Origin: Fibrobacter sp. UWB5
GTDB lineage: Bacteria; Fibrobacterota; Fibrobacteria; Fibrobacterales; Fibrobacteraceae
Direction of reading: 5' to 3'
NCBI RefSeq assembly: GCF_002210295.1
Contig: NZ_MWQH01000005.1
Location: 186,001 to 250,000 of the forward strand
DNA: 64,000 nt
The translations under genes were made by a program, and so were the position numbers. The notes beneath the pieces are model-generated. The model was given only the letters and a program-made list of their open reading frames with translations, had not been told where the DNA came from and did not search any database. This document shows positions 1-8,386 of the stretch, piece after piece. Positions within the stretch are counted from its first letter, which is position 1. The number at the start of each line of letters is the position of its first letter.

Positions 1-996
1 CAAGTCTTCGCTATCCACCACGCCGCGCACAAAGCGGAGCCAAGGCGGCAGCAGGTCCTTGCAGTCGTCCATGATAAAGACCTTCTTCACGTAGAGCTTG
101 AGGCCATGCAAAGCATCGTTGTGCCAAATGTTGAACGGGGCCTTCGACGGAATATACACGAGGCTCCAGAATTCCTGGGAACCTTCGGCGTGGCTGTGGC
201 TCCAGGCGGCCGGTTCGTCGGCTTCGTGGCTGATGACGTTGTAGAAATCCTTGTACTGTTCTTCGGTGACTTCCTTTTCGCTCTGGCGCCACAAGGCCTG
301 CTTTTCGTTCAGGCGTTCTTCGGGCTTTTCTTCGATTTCGCCCTTGTCGTTCTTGGAGGCTTCCGGGTGGAAGTAGATGCCGTAGCTCACGAAGCCGCTG
401 TACTTCTGGACGATGTCCTTGATTTTCCATTCGCTGGCGAATTCTTCGGCGTCTTCGTCATCCTTCAGGTACAAAGTAATCTTGGTGCCGACCTTGTCGA
501 GCGGTGCTTCAGAAATCTCGAAGTCGCCGGTGCCTTCGGAGGACCACATGTAGCCCTGAGTTTCGCCTGCCTTAAGAGTCAAGACTTCGACCTTCTTGGC
601 GACCATGAACACAGAGTAGAAACCCACACCGAACTGGCCGATGAGATCGACGCTGCCCTTGTCGCCTTCCTTGAGGTTCTTGATGAAATTCTTGGTGCCG
701 CTACGGGCGATGGTACCGAGGCAGTTGATCAAGTCTTCCTTGTTCATGCCGATACCGTTGTCTTCCACGACGATTCTCTTGCCTTCCTTGTTCACCGAGA
801 TGTCGATGCGGAGCTGCGTGCCCTGCGGAAGCAAGTCGGCGTTCGAGAGCGAGAGGAAACGACGCTTGTCGAGTGCATCCGCCGCGTTGGAAACAAGCTC
901 GCGGAGGAAGATTTCCTTGTTGCTATAAAGGGAGTTGATCATCAAGTTCAGCATGTCGCGAACTTCGGTCTGGAATTCCATCTTCTCTGTTGCCAT
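1..996 (-). CDS. htpG: Chaperone HtpG (Hsp90 family), 3' end cut off by window edge
   Basis: This is the ATP-dependent cytosolic chaperone HtpG, the bacterial Hsp90. About 332 N-terminal residues lie in the window and the gene continues beyond position 1. The GHKL ATPase domain is clear: the Asn of the N-box in ELVSNAADALDKR, the G1 box DNGIGM and the lid/G2 box GQFGVGFYS are all present, so ATP binding should be intact. The middle domain starts around residue 230 and is recognisable up to the edge (FNIWH, KLYVKKVFI). The ATG at 996 is preceded by GGAG about 7 nt upstream, so this gene uses an ordinary ribosome-binding site. Nothing looks damaged. Its neighbour uppP is a separate unit, with a terminator between them. 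Confidence 0.97.
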   Translation of the reverse strand, partial: MATEKMEFQTEVRDMLNLMINSLYSNKEIFLRELVSNAADALDKRRFLSLSNADLLPQGTQLRIDISVNKEGKRIVVEDNGIGMNKEDLINCLGTIARSGTKNFIKNLKEGDKGSVDLIGQFGVGFYSVFMVAKKVEVLTLKAGETQGYMWSSEGTGDFEISEAPLDKVGTKITLYLKDDEDAEEFASEWKIKDIVQKYSGFVSYGIYFHPEASKNDKGEIEEKPEERLNEKQALWRQSEKEVTEEQYKDFYNVISHEADEPAAWSHSHAEGSQEFWSLVYIPSKAPFNIWHNDALHGLKLYVKKVFIMDDCKDLLPPWLRFVRGVVDSEDL

Positions 997-1172
997 TATT
1001 TATCTCCATTTATCGTTAAAATTTGAAGCGAATTAGCAAAACCATGTTTCATTTTGAAACAAAATCTACTTTCCGCTTTGTTTTCGCACTAGTATTTGCA
1101 AGAACCATGCCAACACAGGACCGTTCGTGCTCATTGCCACTAAGCAATACGAACGCACTCACTCTCGCAACC

Positions 1173-1194
1173 GCCCCTGTTTAATAACAGGGGC
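1173..1194. other. Perfect 9-bp hairpin in htpG upstream region
   Basis: GCCCCTGTT and AACAGGGGC pair perfectly around a TAAT loop. No T-run follows on either strand, so it is not a standard intrinsic terminator. It sits about 180 nt upstream of htpG and downstream of the uppP terminator. It could be a regulatory structure or a decayed terminator. The rest of 997-1264 shows nothing else I recognise. Confidence 0.4.
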
Positions 1195-1218
1195 TTCGTT
1201 GCTCACACAAGACCGCAA

Positions 1219-1247
1219 ACAAAAAAGGCGACCTTTGCGGCCGCCTT
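1219..1247 (-). terminator. Intrinsic terminator after uppP
   Basis: On the minus strand AAGGCG pairs with CGCCTT around a GC-rich loop and is followed by a T-run (plus-strand A-run at 1221-1226). It lies just downstream of the uppP stop codon. Confidence 0.8.
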
Positions 1248-1264
1248 AATTTAATTTCAAGGAC

Positions 1265-2107
1265 TTAGATAAAGATCAGTCCGAGGATACCCACAGCCCA
1301 GACGTACCAGGCGAAGTGCTGGAACTTGCCCTTCTGCAAGAAGGTCATAAGCCACTTGAGGGCGATGATGCCGAAGATAAACGACACGACCATGCCCACC
1401 AAAAGTTCGGGGGTAAAGCCACCGGCGTCGGCACACTTCATGGCCTTTTCCGGGTCGAGGAGAGCCTTTTCGGGAGTCATGCTCTGGCACTTGATCCACT
1501 TGATGCAATCGAGGAGAGCAGCACCGCCCACGGCAGGAATGCTCATGAGGAAGCTGAATTCACCGGCGTACTTGCGGTTCACGCCCATGAACATCATGGC
1601 GCTGATGGTAGAGCCGCTGCGGCTGATGCCCGGGATGCAGGCAATGCCCTGTACCGTACCGGTCACGAGAGCACGCCACCAGTTCATCTTGACGCCTTCG
1701 TTATCCGGATGCTTGGCACCAGTTGCGCCCCACTGCGAAGTAAACAGGAGCAAGCCCGTAAAGAGTTCGGCGACACACACGGCACGCGGGTTTTCGAACA
1801 GGCCTTCGAGAGCATCCTTGAAACCGAGGCCAATCAAAGCCGTCGGAATGCTAGCCAAGATAATGTAGCCCGCTTCGCGGAGCTGGTCCGGATTCTTGCG
1901 GAGGCAACCCACGATGATGTCAGTAATCTTCTTGTGGAACACCACGAAGATGGACAGCAAGGTGCCGGCATGGAGCATGATATCGAAGAACATGCCCGCT
2001 TCGTTCATGCCTAAAAGTTCGTGCCCAAGCACAAGGTGGCCGGAGCTAGAAATGGGGAGGAATTCGGCGAGGCCCTGCAACAGGCCGAGAATAATAGATT
2101 CAAACAT
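1265..2107 (-). CDS. uppP: Undecaprenyl-diphosphate phosphatase UppP (BacA)
   Basis: This integral membrane phosphatase recycles undecaprenyl pyrophosphate to the monophosphate lipid carrier used for peptidoglycan and other envelope polymers. At 280 residues it has the usual family length. Both family signatures are visible: the N-terminal QGLAEFLPISSSGH (the E/QxxxE region) and PGISRSGST near residue 158. Several hydrophobic segments run through to the C-terminus. The start ATG at 2107 lies 7 nt from a TATCTT hexamer on the minus strand with no Shine-Dalgarno between, which suggests a leaderless mRNA. It is divergent from the deacetylase-like gene at 2143, and the two share a 35-nt intergenic region. 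Confidence 0.95.
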   Translation of the reverse strand: MFESIILGLLQGLAEFLPISSSGHLVLGHELLGMNEAGMFFDIMLHAGTLLSIFVVFHKKITDIIVGCLRKNPDQLREAGYIILASIPTALIGLGFKDALEGLFENPRAVCVAELFTGLLLFTSQWGATGAKHPDNEGVKMNWWRALVTGTVQGIACIPGISRSGSTISAMMFMGVNRKYAGEFSFLMSIPAVGGAALLDCIKWIKCQSMTPEKALLDPEKAMKCADAGGFTPELLVGMVVSFIFGIIALKWLMTFLQKGKFQHFAWYVWAVGILGLIFI

Positions 2108-2142
2108 GACGGGAAAGATAGTAAATTACTATCTTCAAAGTC
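2108..2142. promoter_or_regulatory. Divergent leaderless promoter pair (uppP / 2143 gene)
   Basis: Only 35 nt separate two divergent ATGs. On the minus strand TATCTT (2115-2120) is followed by 7 nt and the uppP ATG. On the plus strand TATCTT (2130-2135) is followed by 7 nt and the ATG at 2143. A -10 element at this distance puts the transcription start at or within a base of each start codon. Confidence 0.6.
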
Positions 2143-2856
2143 ATGGCTCGCAAATTTCTCTTGTGCTTTCACGATTTCAGCGTCTGGAACTACCAGAAAG
2201 TCGCCCCGATTCTTGAAGAACTCAAGGACCTGGCGGGCGCCCCTTTCAGTGTACTCGTTATCCCGGACACCGACAAGGCCCCGTCCGACATGGTCAAGGG
2301 CTTTCGCGAAACACTCCAGAAACTTAAAGCCGGCGGATTCGAGCTCGCCCTCCACGGCTACAAGCACCAGGCCGAATTCAGCCAGGGTCGCAGCTACGCC
2401 GGCCTTATCGGAATGAACCTGACCGGCGGCGAAGCCGAATTTGCAGGCCTTAGCGAATTTGAATCGAGCAGACTTTTGCACTTGGGGCTAGACGCCTGGA
2501 AAGAATTAATCGGAGACTCCGAAAAGCCCACCGCATTTGTCCCGCCGACTTGGTACAGCAACAAGTTCCTGCCGAGCCAGGTGCATGCCGAAAAAATGCT
2601 TTACGAAGAACGATTCGCCCTGGTGACCGCCAAAGGCAAGCGCTACGCCTCCCCTGTCGCCAGTTTCGCAGGTATCCCCGACTTTTTAATCAAGGCCGCC
2701 TTCAAGTTCGGTGCCATCGCCCTGAAGGTTCCTGTCGGACTCCCCCGCATCGCTCTCCACCCGGTGGATTTCCCTGCCCGGACCGACAAAATCCACGATT
2801 TGATCCGCATCGCCTTGAACAGCGGGCGCAAGCTTTCGCAGTACAAAGACCTGTAA
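2143..2856 (+). CDS. Polysaccharide deacetylase-like protein (DUF2334-type)
   Basis: This 237-residue protein looks like a distant member of the NodB/DUF2334 deacetylase superfamily. The chain opens with a beta strand ending in FHDFS, where the HD pair is the usual position of a catalytic or metal-binding Asp. The sequence LALHGYKH near residue 67 supplies the HxxxH metal ligands. FVPPTWY near residue 132 matches the conserved aromatic/Pro strand, and ALHPVDF near residue 205 matches the final His motif. There is no signal peptide, so a cytoplasmic location is expected, and the substrate is unknown. The start has an upstream TATCTT -10 and no Shine-Dalgarno. It is followed by purC about 65 nt downstream, which appears to have its own promoter. 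Confidence 0.75.
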   Translation: MARKFLLCFHDFSVWNYQKVAPILEELKDLAGAPFSVLVIPDTDKAPSDMVKGFRETLQKLKAGGFELALHGYKHQAEFSQGRSYAGLIGMNLTGGEAEFAGLSEFESSRLLHLGLDAWKELIGDSEKPTAFVPPTWYSNKFLPSQVHAEKMLYEERFALVTAKGKRYASPVASFAGIPDFLIKAAFKFGAIALKVPVGLPRIALHPVDFPARTDKIHDLIRIALNSGRKLSQYKDL

Positions 2857-2907
2857 GCCGGTCATTTTTCCTGCCGACTGCATAGTGCCAACAGCCCACT
2901 ATTTTCC

Positions 2908-2922
2908 TATATTTGGGCTACT
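2908..2922 (+). promoter_or_regulatory. Leaderless-type -10 for purC
   Basis: TATATT at 2908-2913 ends 9 nt before the purC ATG at 2923. No Shine-Dalgarno is present in the 9-nt gap. Confidence 0.5.
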
Positions 2923-3807
2923 ATGAGCTTAAAATTCGAAACCCCCATTACCGAAGTTCCGCTGTTCCACCAGGGTAAAGTACGCGACATGTACGACCTG
3001 GGCGACAGCTTCCTGATGGTCGCCAGCGACCGTCTTTCCGCTTTTGACGTGGTGCTTCCCACCCCGATCCCTGGTAAGGGCAAAATCCTCAACCAGCTTT
3101 CGCTGTTCTGGTTCCAGCACCTCGGCATGAAGAACCACCTCATCACCGCCGACGTGAACGAATACCCGGCCGTGCTCAAGAAGCACGCCGACTACCTCCG
3201 CGGCCGTTCCATGATCGTGAAGAAGGCCCACCGCCATTCCGTGGAATGCATCGTGCGCGGCTACATCGTGGGTTCTGGCTGGAAGGACTACCAGAAGACC
3301 GGTAAGATTTGCGGTCACGTTCTCCCGGAAGGCCTGCAGCTCTGCCAGAAGCTCGAAAAGCCGCTCTACACGCCGAGCACCAAGCCCGACGTTGGCCACG
3401 ACGAAAACATCAGCTTCGAACAGACTTTTGACATCGTTGGCGAAAAGGTTGCAACGACTCTCCGCGACATGTCTTTGGACATCTACACGAAGGCCCGCGA
3501 CTACGCCGCAAGCAAGGGCATCATCCTCGCCGACACCAAGTTCGAATTCGGTGAAATCGACGGCGAAACCATCCTCATTGACGAAGTGCTCACGCCGGAC
3601 TCCAGCCGCTACTGGCCGGCCGACAAGTACCAGGTGGGCAAGAACCAGGAAAGCTTCGACAAGCAGTACGTTCGCGACTGGCTGGAAACTCTCGACTGGG
3701 GCAAGACCTACCCGGGTCCGGAAATTCCGCCTGAAGTCGTGAAGAACACGCTCGCCAAGTACGAAGAAATCTTCGTGCGCCTCACCGGCAAGCAGCCGGA
3801 ATTGTAG
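2923..3807 (+). CDS. purC: SAICAR synthetase (phosphoribosylaminoimidazole-succinocarboxamide synthase)
   Basis: PurC catalyses ATP-dependent ligation of CAIR with aspartate in de novo purine synthesis. The N-terminal signature GKVRDMYDLGDSFLMVASDR is complete (residues 18-37), followed by SAFDVVLP, and ECIVRGYIVGSGWKDY and LIDEVLTPDSSRYWP mark the nucleotide- and substrate-binding parts. At 294 residues it belongs to the longer, yeast Ade1-like version of the family rather than the roughly 240-residue E. coli form. It is cytosolic. It stands alone here, with its own promoter and strong terminators, and no other pur gene is nearby. Confidence 0.96.
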   Translation: MSLKFETPITEVPLFHQGKVRDMYDLGDSFLMVASDRLSAFDVVLPTPIPGKGKILNQLSLFWFQHLGMKNHLITADVNEYPAVLKKHADYLRGRSMIVKKAHRHSVECIVRGYIVGSGWKDYQKTGKICGHVLPEGLQLCQKLEKPLYTPSTKPDVGHDENISFEQTFDIVGEKVATTLRDMSLDIYTKARDYAASKGIILADTKFEFGEIDGETILIDEVLTPDSSRYWPADKYQVGKNQESFDKQYVRDWLETLDWGKTYPGPEIPPEVVKNTLAKYEEIFVRLTGKQPEL

Positions 3808-3818
3808 TATATAAAAAC

Positions 3819-3877
3819 GGCGGGGTAAACCCGCCCTAATGAAAATAAAGAAGCCGGCTTAAACGCCGGCTTTTTTT
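3819..3877 (+). terminator. Tandem hairpins terminating purC
   Basis: A first hairpin pairs GGCGGG with CCCGCC (3819-3835). The second pairs AAGCCGGC with GCCGGCTT (3851-3872) and runs into seven Ts, a classic intrinsic terminator. Confidence 0.85.
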
Positions 3878-3991
3878 GCCACACTGATTGTACAGTCGCT
3901 GACGCTCCTGTACCAAATGCTAGGCTCAGTTATAGGTCTGCAAGCAGCCCTGCAACATTCGCCTTACGCATTTGTCGAATTTCCTAACGAG

Positions 3992-4021
3992 AAAAAAATC
4001 AGAAAAATCGTTAGATTTTTC
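3992..4021 (-). terminator. Intrinsic terminator for the leftward glycosyltransferase set
   Basis: On the minus strand GAAAAATC pairs perfectly with GATTTTTC around a TAAC loop (4002-4021) and is followed by a T-run (A-run at 3992-3998). It lies about 40 nt after the stop of the gene at 4059. Nothing else is recognisable in 3878-3991. Confidence 0.7.
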
Positions 4022-4058
4022 CAATCCGTGTGGCAACAAAACCACCTGCCGTCTGCAT

Positions 4059-4745
4059 TTACTTTTTGATTAGCCTCAAGACTCCCTGCTTGTTGTATTC
4101 AGGCGAATCCTTCGGGAACGGGTTCTTGGCTTCGGCGCGGAGCACGTAATGCACGCCTTCGCCTAGATCGACTTCGGAGCCGGACTTGGCCGGAACGTCA
4201 TCGCCGAACAAGGAATCGGCTGCCATCAACAAAGCTTCTTGCGGGTCCTCGGCACTAGCCGCGATGCACAAATCCGGCAGCACGAAAGTTGCAAGTCCGA
4301 GCGTATAAATCGTATCGCCCGCTTCCACGAAATTAATCCACGGGTCCATCGGGTATTCACCATCGCCCACTTCTTCGCGGAAACCCGCATCGGTCCAGGC
4401 GGCGCCACACTGCTGCATGTACACGCCCAGCGCACCCGCGTTAAAGACCTTCAGAATAGCCATATTCACTTGGGTCACTTCTTCGATCTTCTTGACTTCG
4501 CCGAGCAGGAACAGCAGCGACTTGTGCGCTTCAATTGCGGCGGCGGTTTCAGCCGGAACATCCTGGTGTTCCTTGAAAATATCGGCAAGGCCGGCCACAC
4601 GTTCTTTGCGAATTACCTTAAACATCACGCTGCAACCAGGAATAATTGCAGACGTCGCATCGGCAGCAAGCGTCACGGTTTCGGTCAAAGCGAGCGGTTC
4701 GTTAACTTCTTTAGTGAGAGGAAAAGCGAGAATGAATTGAGGCAT
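4059..4745 (-). CDS. Conserved hypothetical protein, possibly DUF4261-like
   Basis: I do not recognise this 228-residue protein with confidence. It begins MPQFILAFPLTKEVNEP, has no signal peptide or membrane segment, and is acidic. Its C-terminal third (DTIYTLGLATFVLPDLCIAA, then an acidic helix) resembles the layout of DUF4261 proteins, but this is a weak resemblance by eye. I start it at 4745, not at the upstream in-frame ATG at 4754. AAGGA lies 8 nt before 4745, whereas it would directly abut the 4754 ATG. It overlaps the 3' end of the glycosyltransferase gene by 35 nt, so it is very probably translationally coupled to it as the last gene of the operon. Confidence 0.6.
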   Translation of the reverse strand: MPQFILAFPLTKEVNEPLALTETVTLAADATSAIIPGCSVMFKVIRKERVAGLADIFKEHQDVPAETAAAIEAHKSLLFLLGEVKKIEEVTQVNMAILKVFNAGALGVYMQQCGAAWTDAGFREEVGDGEYPMDPWINFVEAGDTIYTLGLATFVLPDLCIAASAEDPQEALLMAADSLFGDDVPAKSGSEVDLGEGVHYVLRAEAKNPFPKDSPEYNKQGVLRLIKK

Positions 4746-5811
4746 ATACAGCATCCTTCAGCAGTTTATTATCATCTTCGGGTTTCGGCAAAGCGACGCG
4801 GGCTTTTTCACTGACAGCGGCAATCAAAGTTTCAGTCGAGAACTTGGATTCATCGATGGTCGCTGCAAAACCTTCGCGGGCAAGGTCGCGGCCCAGAATC
4901 ACCTGTTCATACTGTCCGGGCGTCGGCACAAAAATACAGCGGGCACCAAGCACCGCCATATCCATCACGGTACTGTAACCACCACGCGAAACAACCCATT
5001 CCGCATTTTTCACTACCGCCGCAAACTGATTATCGGGCAAGTGCGTGAACAGGTCTAGGTTCTGTTCGTTGGAGCTCTTTACGCCAAGCGAGGGTTTCCC
5101 TAGAATAATCGCATGGCGACCGGGAATTTTCACAAGCGTCTTACGCAACAGATTTTCAAAGCGAGTTCGGGCAGGTTCCACTCCCGAAACGACCGCCACA
5201 AAGCGATAGCGCACATCCGATTTCGCCGTCAGGTTTTCGCCTTCAAAACGCGAGAGCGCCCCCACATACTTTACCGGCACCGGGCAAGTCTTCACATGCG
5301 ATAGCGATCCCGCATAGCCCGGAGTTTCGGGCAAATCCGGCACCCAAACTTCGTCAAAATGCTTCATGACCGAGGCATGCCAAAGCATACCGAGCGGTTC
5401 AAATGCCGAAAGCACCTTCGGGAAAGCGATGCGGCGCTGGTGCGTCATATAAATCGATTTTGCATTCCGGCTGTAAAAACCGAATCGGTTATCCGATACC
5501 AACACATCGTAATGGTAACGCTGCACCATTTCTTCGGAAAAGCGATGTTCATAATTCATCACCGTCCGCAAGTGTACCCCGTTCTTGACAAGCCAGAGGC
5601 CCATATTGTAGCCATGCTTGGGGTAAACAATGTTGTAAGACGGTGCCAATCGCTGACGCAAGTCCGGAAAGAACTCCCGCAGCAAAGCCGCATTCGAGCG
5701 CACCACCGCAAGTTCGACCTCAGCACCTTGATTCAGGAATTCCCGAATCACGGGCACGCAACGAGTCGCATGCCCCAGCCCCCAGTCAAGTGGTGCCACT
5801 AGAACTTTCAA
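4711..5811 (-). CDS. GT28/MurG-like glycosyltransferase
   Basis: This 366-residue protein looks like a GT-B glycosyltransferase of the GT28 type. The N-terminal glycine loop DWGLGHATR (near residue 10) and the C-terminal donor-site block VVSRGGYSTVMDMAVLG followed by PTPGQYEQ (about residues 270-305) are family hallmarks. Donor and acceptor are unknown; a nucleotide sugar and an envelope or lipid acceptor are likely. I place the start at the TTG at 5811, giving LKVLVAPLDWG. A GGAGG lies exactly 7 nt upstream, and the TTG overlaps the TGA of the preceding gene as TTGA. The longer frame from 5841 would add ten residues with no ribosome site. It is coupled to the large membrane transferase upstream and to the gene at 4745 downstream. 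Confidence 0.8.
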   Translation of the reverse strand: MKVLVAPLDWGLGHATRCVPVIREFLNQGAEVELAVVRSNAALLREFFPDLRQRLAPSYNIVYPKHGYNMGLWLVKNGVHLRTVMNYEHRFSEEMVQRYHYDVLVSDNRFGFYSRNAKSIYMTHQRRIAFPKVLSAFEPLGMLWHASVMKHFDEVWVPDLPETPGYAGSLSHVKTCPVPVKYVGALSRFEGENLTAKSDVRYRFVAVVSGVEPARTRFENLLRKTLVKIPGRHAIILGKPSLGVKSSNEQNLDLFTHLPDNQFAAVVKNAEWVVSRGGYSTVMDMAVLGARCIFVPTPGQYEQVILGRDLAREGFAATIDESKFSTETLIAAVSEKARVALPKPEDDNKLLKDAVYASIHSRFSSH

Positions 5812-8297
5812 CGAGCAGCCTCCAGCCAGGCATTCGCCCAATCACCGTGGTCAAAGTCCTTGTCATGCTTGTCGCCTTCGTCCAGGCGGAGTTCCAGCAC
5901 GCGAACGCCCGTAATATCAACCGCAATCGTCTGCTTTTCGGTCGAATACATACGCTTGCTGCGGAACAGTTCGCGGTTGTCACCCATCACAATGAACGAG
6001 GCTCCATCGCCACCGACGCTTTCATCGTCAAGGCCGATAACCGCATGGAACTTGTTGTACGAACGCGGGAGCGTATACCTTAAATAAGACGGCGCATGAG
6101 ACCCGATTCCATAACGGAACACTTCCTTGTCAATCGTAATCTTGCGGTGTTCCACCGTCGCATTCTTTTGCGGCTGTCCCCAGGCCTGTTCAAAGCTTTC
6201 CATCTTGAGTTCCGAAAGCAACATCACCTCGGGCGATTCCACAAAGAAATCCTTCTTGAGCGTAAGCGTGTCGGAATCCGGCATCAGGCATTCAAAGGTC
6301 ACGCGGTTCATGCCCGCCATAATCTTTGACGAATCCAGCAACAGCGTATCCGAATTCAGCGAAAGCATCAATTCTTCTTGCAGCTCACCATTCAAGGAAT
6401 AATTGCAAGTGATGGTTTCGGGGAATCGCTTGTTCACGACCATGGCATTGTTTTCCATGTCGCTCACAAAGAAATTCTGCAGGTAGGTCGACACGCCCTT
6501 CTTTGCTGTAATCTTGTACATCGCGAGCGGGTAACCGAACAGTTTGGGTTCAATCAACACGCGTTCGCTCTTGTAGTCCTTCAAGATTTCGTCCACCTGG
6601 TCAGTCGTCTTGAAACCCACCACGCGGGACTTGCGGTTGAGTTCGCCATAGCCGTCCTGGCCACGCACCATGTAAATGTTTCCGCCCGAAACCTGCTGCC
6701 ATTTGGCGAAGGTTTCGTTATCCCAGCTCATAAAGGAACGTTCACTGAAAGAACTGTGTCCCGAAGCAAGCATCTGCCAGGGGCGAGCATAAATGAATAT
6801 GGAATTCTTCGGATAGTTTTCAAGCGCCTTGTCGAGGTAGTCTTCTTCGCCCAGCAACTTGTTCTTGTAGTAGAGCATGTTGTGGCGGTAGCTATCGCCA
6901 TGATAAATCATGAGGCCGACCGAGAGGGCCGTCGCGACAGCCAGAATAATCTTGCCGGCCGCCTCGGGCTTCATCTTGGTCGAAAATTCCAGTGCATCGT
7001 AAAGGCCAAGCGCCATAATCAAGGCAAACAGCGGGAGCGCCACCAGCACGTAACGCTGGTTGATATCGATCGTAAACGTACCCGACACGTTCAAAAGAAT
7101 CACGAAAATCTGCAAGCAGAACGTGATCCCAAGCAAAGCGCCGCGCCAATACCTGCGGGAATAAATCAAGCGGAACAGGAGCCAAGCCGTAGCGGCTAGC
7201 AGAATAACGGTAAAGGTGGTATAGAACGGATTCTGCATGATGCCGCCAAAAGACGAATCCTGGTCCAAGTTCATCATGACTTCGATATTCGTCTTCAGGT
7301 TGAACCAGAAGTTTTCTAGCGAATGCGCCGCATGTTCGCCCCCCTGGAAATCGTAACCACGGTAAGCAGCCATGGTATTCACCGAAGGCCAGCTCACGGC
7401 TATCACGGACGCCACAAACAGCGGAAGCCTATGTGGTTTTTCAAAGAAATACTTGTAGTAGTAAAGGGCAAACGGAATAAACGCAAACACCGTTTCTTGC
7501 CTAGTCTGGGCAAAGAATCCAAGCAGAGGAACGGTCAAGAGGAAATGTTTCCAGTTCACCTTGTTTGCCGGCACGAAGGCATACCACGCCATGAGAACCG
7601 CAAGCAAGAAGATGTACAGCACTTCGGTCGAGGCGGAACGCGCCTGCAAAAGGTAAATCGGCATACCGCCCAAGAAGGCTGTTGCCGCAAGCGCCGCCCA
7701 TTCGTTCTTGAACCACTTGGAAAGCGCAAAGAAGAAAAACAGCAGGCTAAGCAAATAGAACGGGAAGTTGACCAACAGGGCTGTATCGCGGTTGGGTTCC
7801 ATAAAGTTGAACACCAGCGAATACACAAAACCCAGCGCCTTGCCCTTGAAGTTGTTCACTTCGGTTTTGCAATCCAACACCCCGTTTTTCCAAATGCCCT
7901 CGTTACAGACGCCACCCGTGTGGTCAAAGAACATCTGGAGACCCATGGATTCCCAGCTCGTTTCATCGCTGAGCACGCGGTGCGTGTTGCTGATGTTTCC
8001 GAACATGAATACCGAAAACACGAGCGCAATCCCCGCAAAGGCACAAATGCTCTTGCCCGAAGGCCTAAAGCTTTTCCAGCCCCGCGCGACAACAGGGAAA
8101 TTGACGACAACGCCTACGACCAGCAAAATGAAGGTCGAAAGAATGGAGTAATAGCCCCAGTCAATATCCCAGCGACGGGCATACGAAACGGTTAAGTTAT
8201 TGAATATAAGGAATGCGACTACCAGAACGGCAAGCGTAATTCCAATTACAACAAAATGCCTGCGGCTAACGCCCAGACGTTCAAGAATATTCTTCAT
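5808..8297 (-). CDS. Membrane GT-C glycosyltransferase with C-terminal NPCBM domain
   Basis: This 829-residue protein has about a dozen transmembrane helices (residues ~15-470) and resembles the GT-C/ArnT-PMT family. An acidic DE pair (VLSDETSWE, about residue 112) follows the second or third helix, where GT-C enzymes keep catalytic acids. These enzymes use polyprenyl-phosphate sugars at the outer face of the inner membrane. The soluble C-terminus ends in an NPCBM-like module (residues ~715-829): GIGSHAPSYLRYTL, FHAVIGLDDES, FIVMGDNRELF and DHGDWANAWLE follow the family pattern for carbohydrate-binding domains. The start at 8297 has TATATT exactly 7 nt upstream and no Shine-Dalgarno. It is the first gene of an operon with the GT28-like enzyme, so a joint role in envelope glycan assembly is likely. 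Confidence 0.8.
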   Translation of the reverse strand: MKNILERLGVSRRHFVVIGITLAVLVVAFLIFNNLTVSYARRWDIDWGYYSILSTFILLVVGVVVNFPVVARGWKSFRPSGKSICAFAGIALVFSVFMFGNISNTHRVLSDETSWESMGLQMFFDHTGGVCNEGIWKNGVLDCKTEVNNFKGKALGFVYSLVFNFMEPNRDTALLVNFPFYLLSLLFFFFALSKWFKNEWAALAATAFLGGMPIYLLQARSASTEVLYIFLLAVLMAWYAFVPANKVNWKHFLLTVPLLGFFAQTRQETVFAFIPFALYYYKYFFEKPHRLPLFVASVIAVSWPSVNTMAAYRGYDFQGGEHAAHSLENFWFNLKTNIEVMMNLDQDSSFGGIMQNPFYTTFTVILLAATAWLLFRLIYSRRYWRGALLGITFCLQIFVILLNVSGTFTIDINQRYVLVALPLFALIMALGLYDALEFSTKMKPEAAGKIILAVATALSVGLMIYHGDSYRHNMLYYKNKLLGEEDYLDKALENYPKNSIFIYARPWQMLASGHSSFSERSFMSWDNETFAKWQQVSGGNIYMVRGQDGYGELNRKSRVVGFKTTDQVDEILKDYKSERVLIEPKLFGYPLAMYKITAKKGVSTYLQNFFVSDMENNAMVVNKRFPETITCNYSLNGELQEELMLSLNSDTLLLDSSKIMAGMNRVTFECLMPDSDTLTLKKDFFVESPEVMLLSELKMESFEQAWGQPQKNATVEHRKITIDKEVFRYGIGSHAPSYLRYTLPRSYNKFHAVIGLDDESVGGDGASFIVMGDNRELFRSKRMYSTEKQTIAVDITGVRVLELRLDEGDKHDKDFDHGDWANAWLEAAR

Positions 8298-8310
8298 GCC
8301 GAGAAATATA
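8298..8310 (-). promoter_or_regulatory. Leaderless-type -10 for the GT-C gene
   Basis: On the minus strand TATATT (8305-8310) is followed by 7 nt and the ATG at 8297. Confidence 0.55.
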
Positions 8311-8386
8311 GAAAGAGGCTACGAGGTCTCAGGTATGAGCTCGGGGCTTTCGCCCCTTTGAGCCATAATAATCGAGCCACAGGCGC

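Noticed and set aside
106-1026. A 306-codon plus-strand frame opposite htpG
   Set aside because: Antisense to a canonical HtpG with intact GHKL motifs.
8343-8357. GGGGC/GCCCC hairpin after the EAL gene as a terminator
   Set aside because: No T-run follows on the minus strand, so it is not a convincing terminator.
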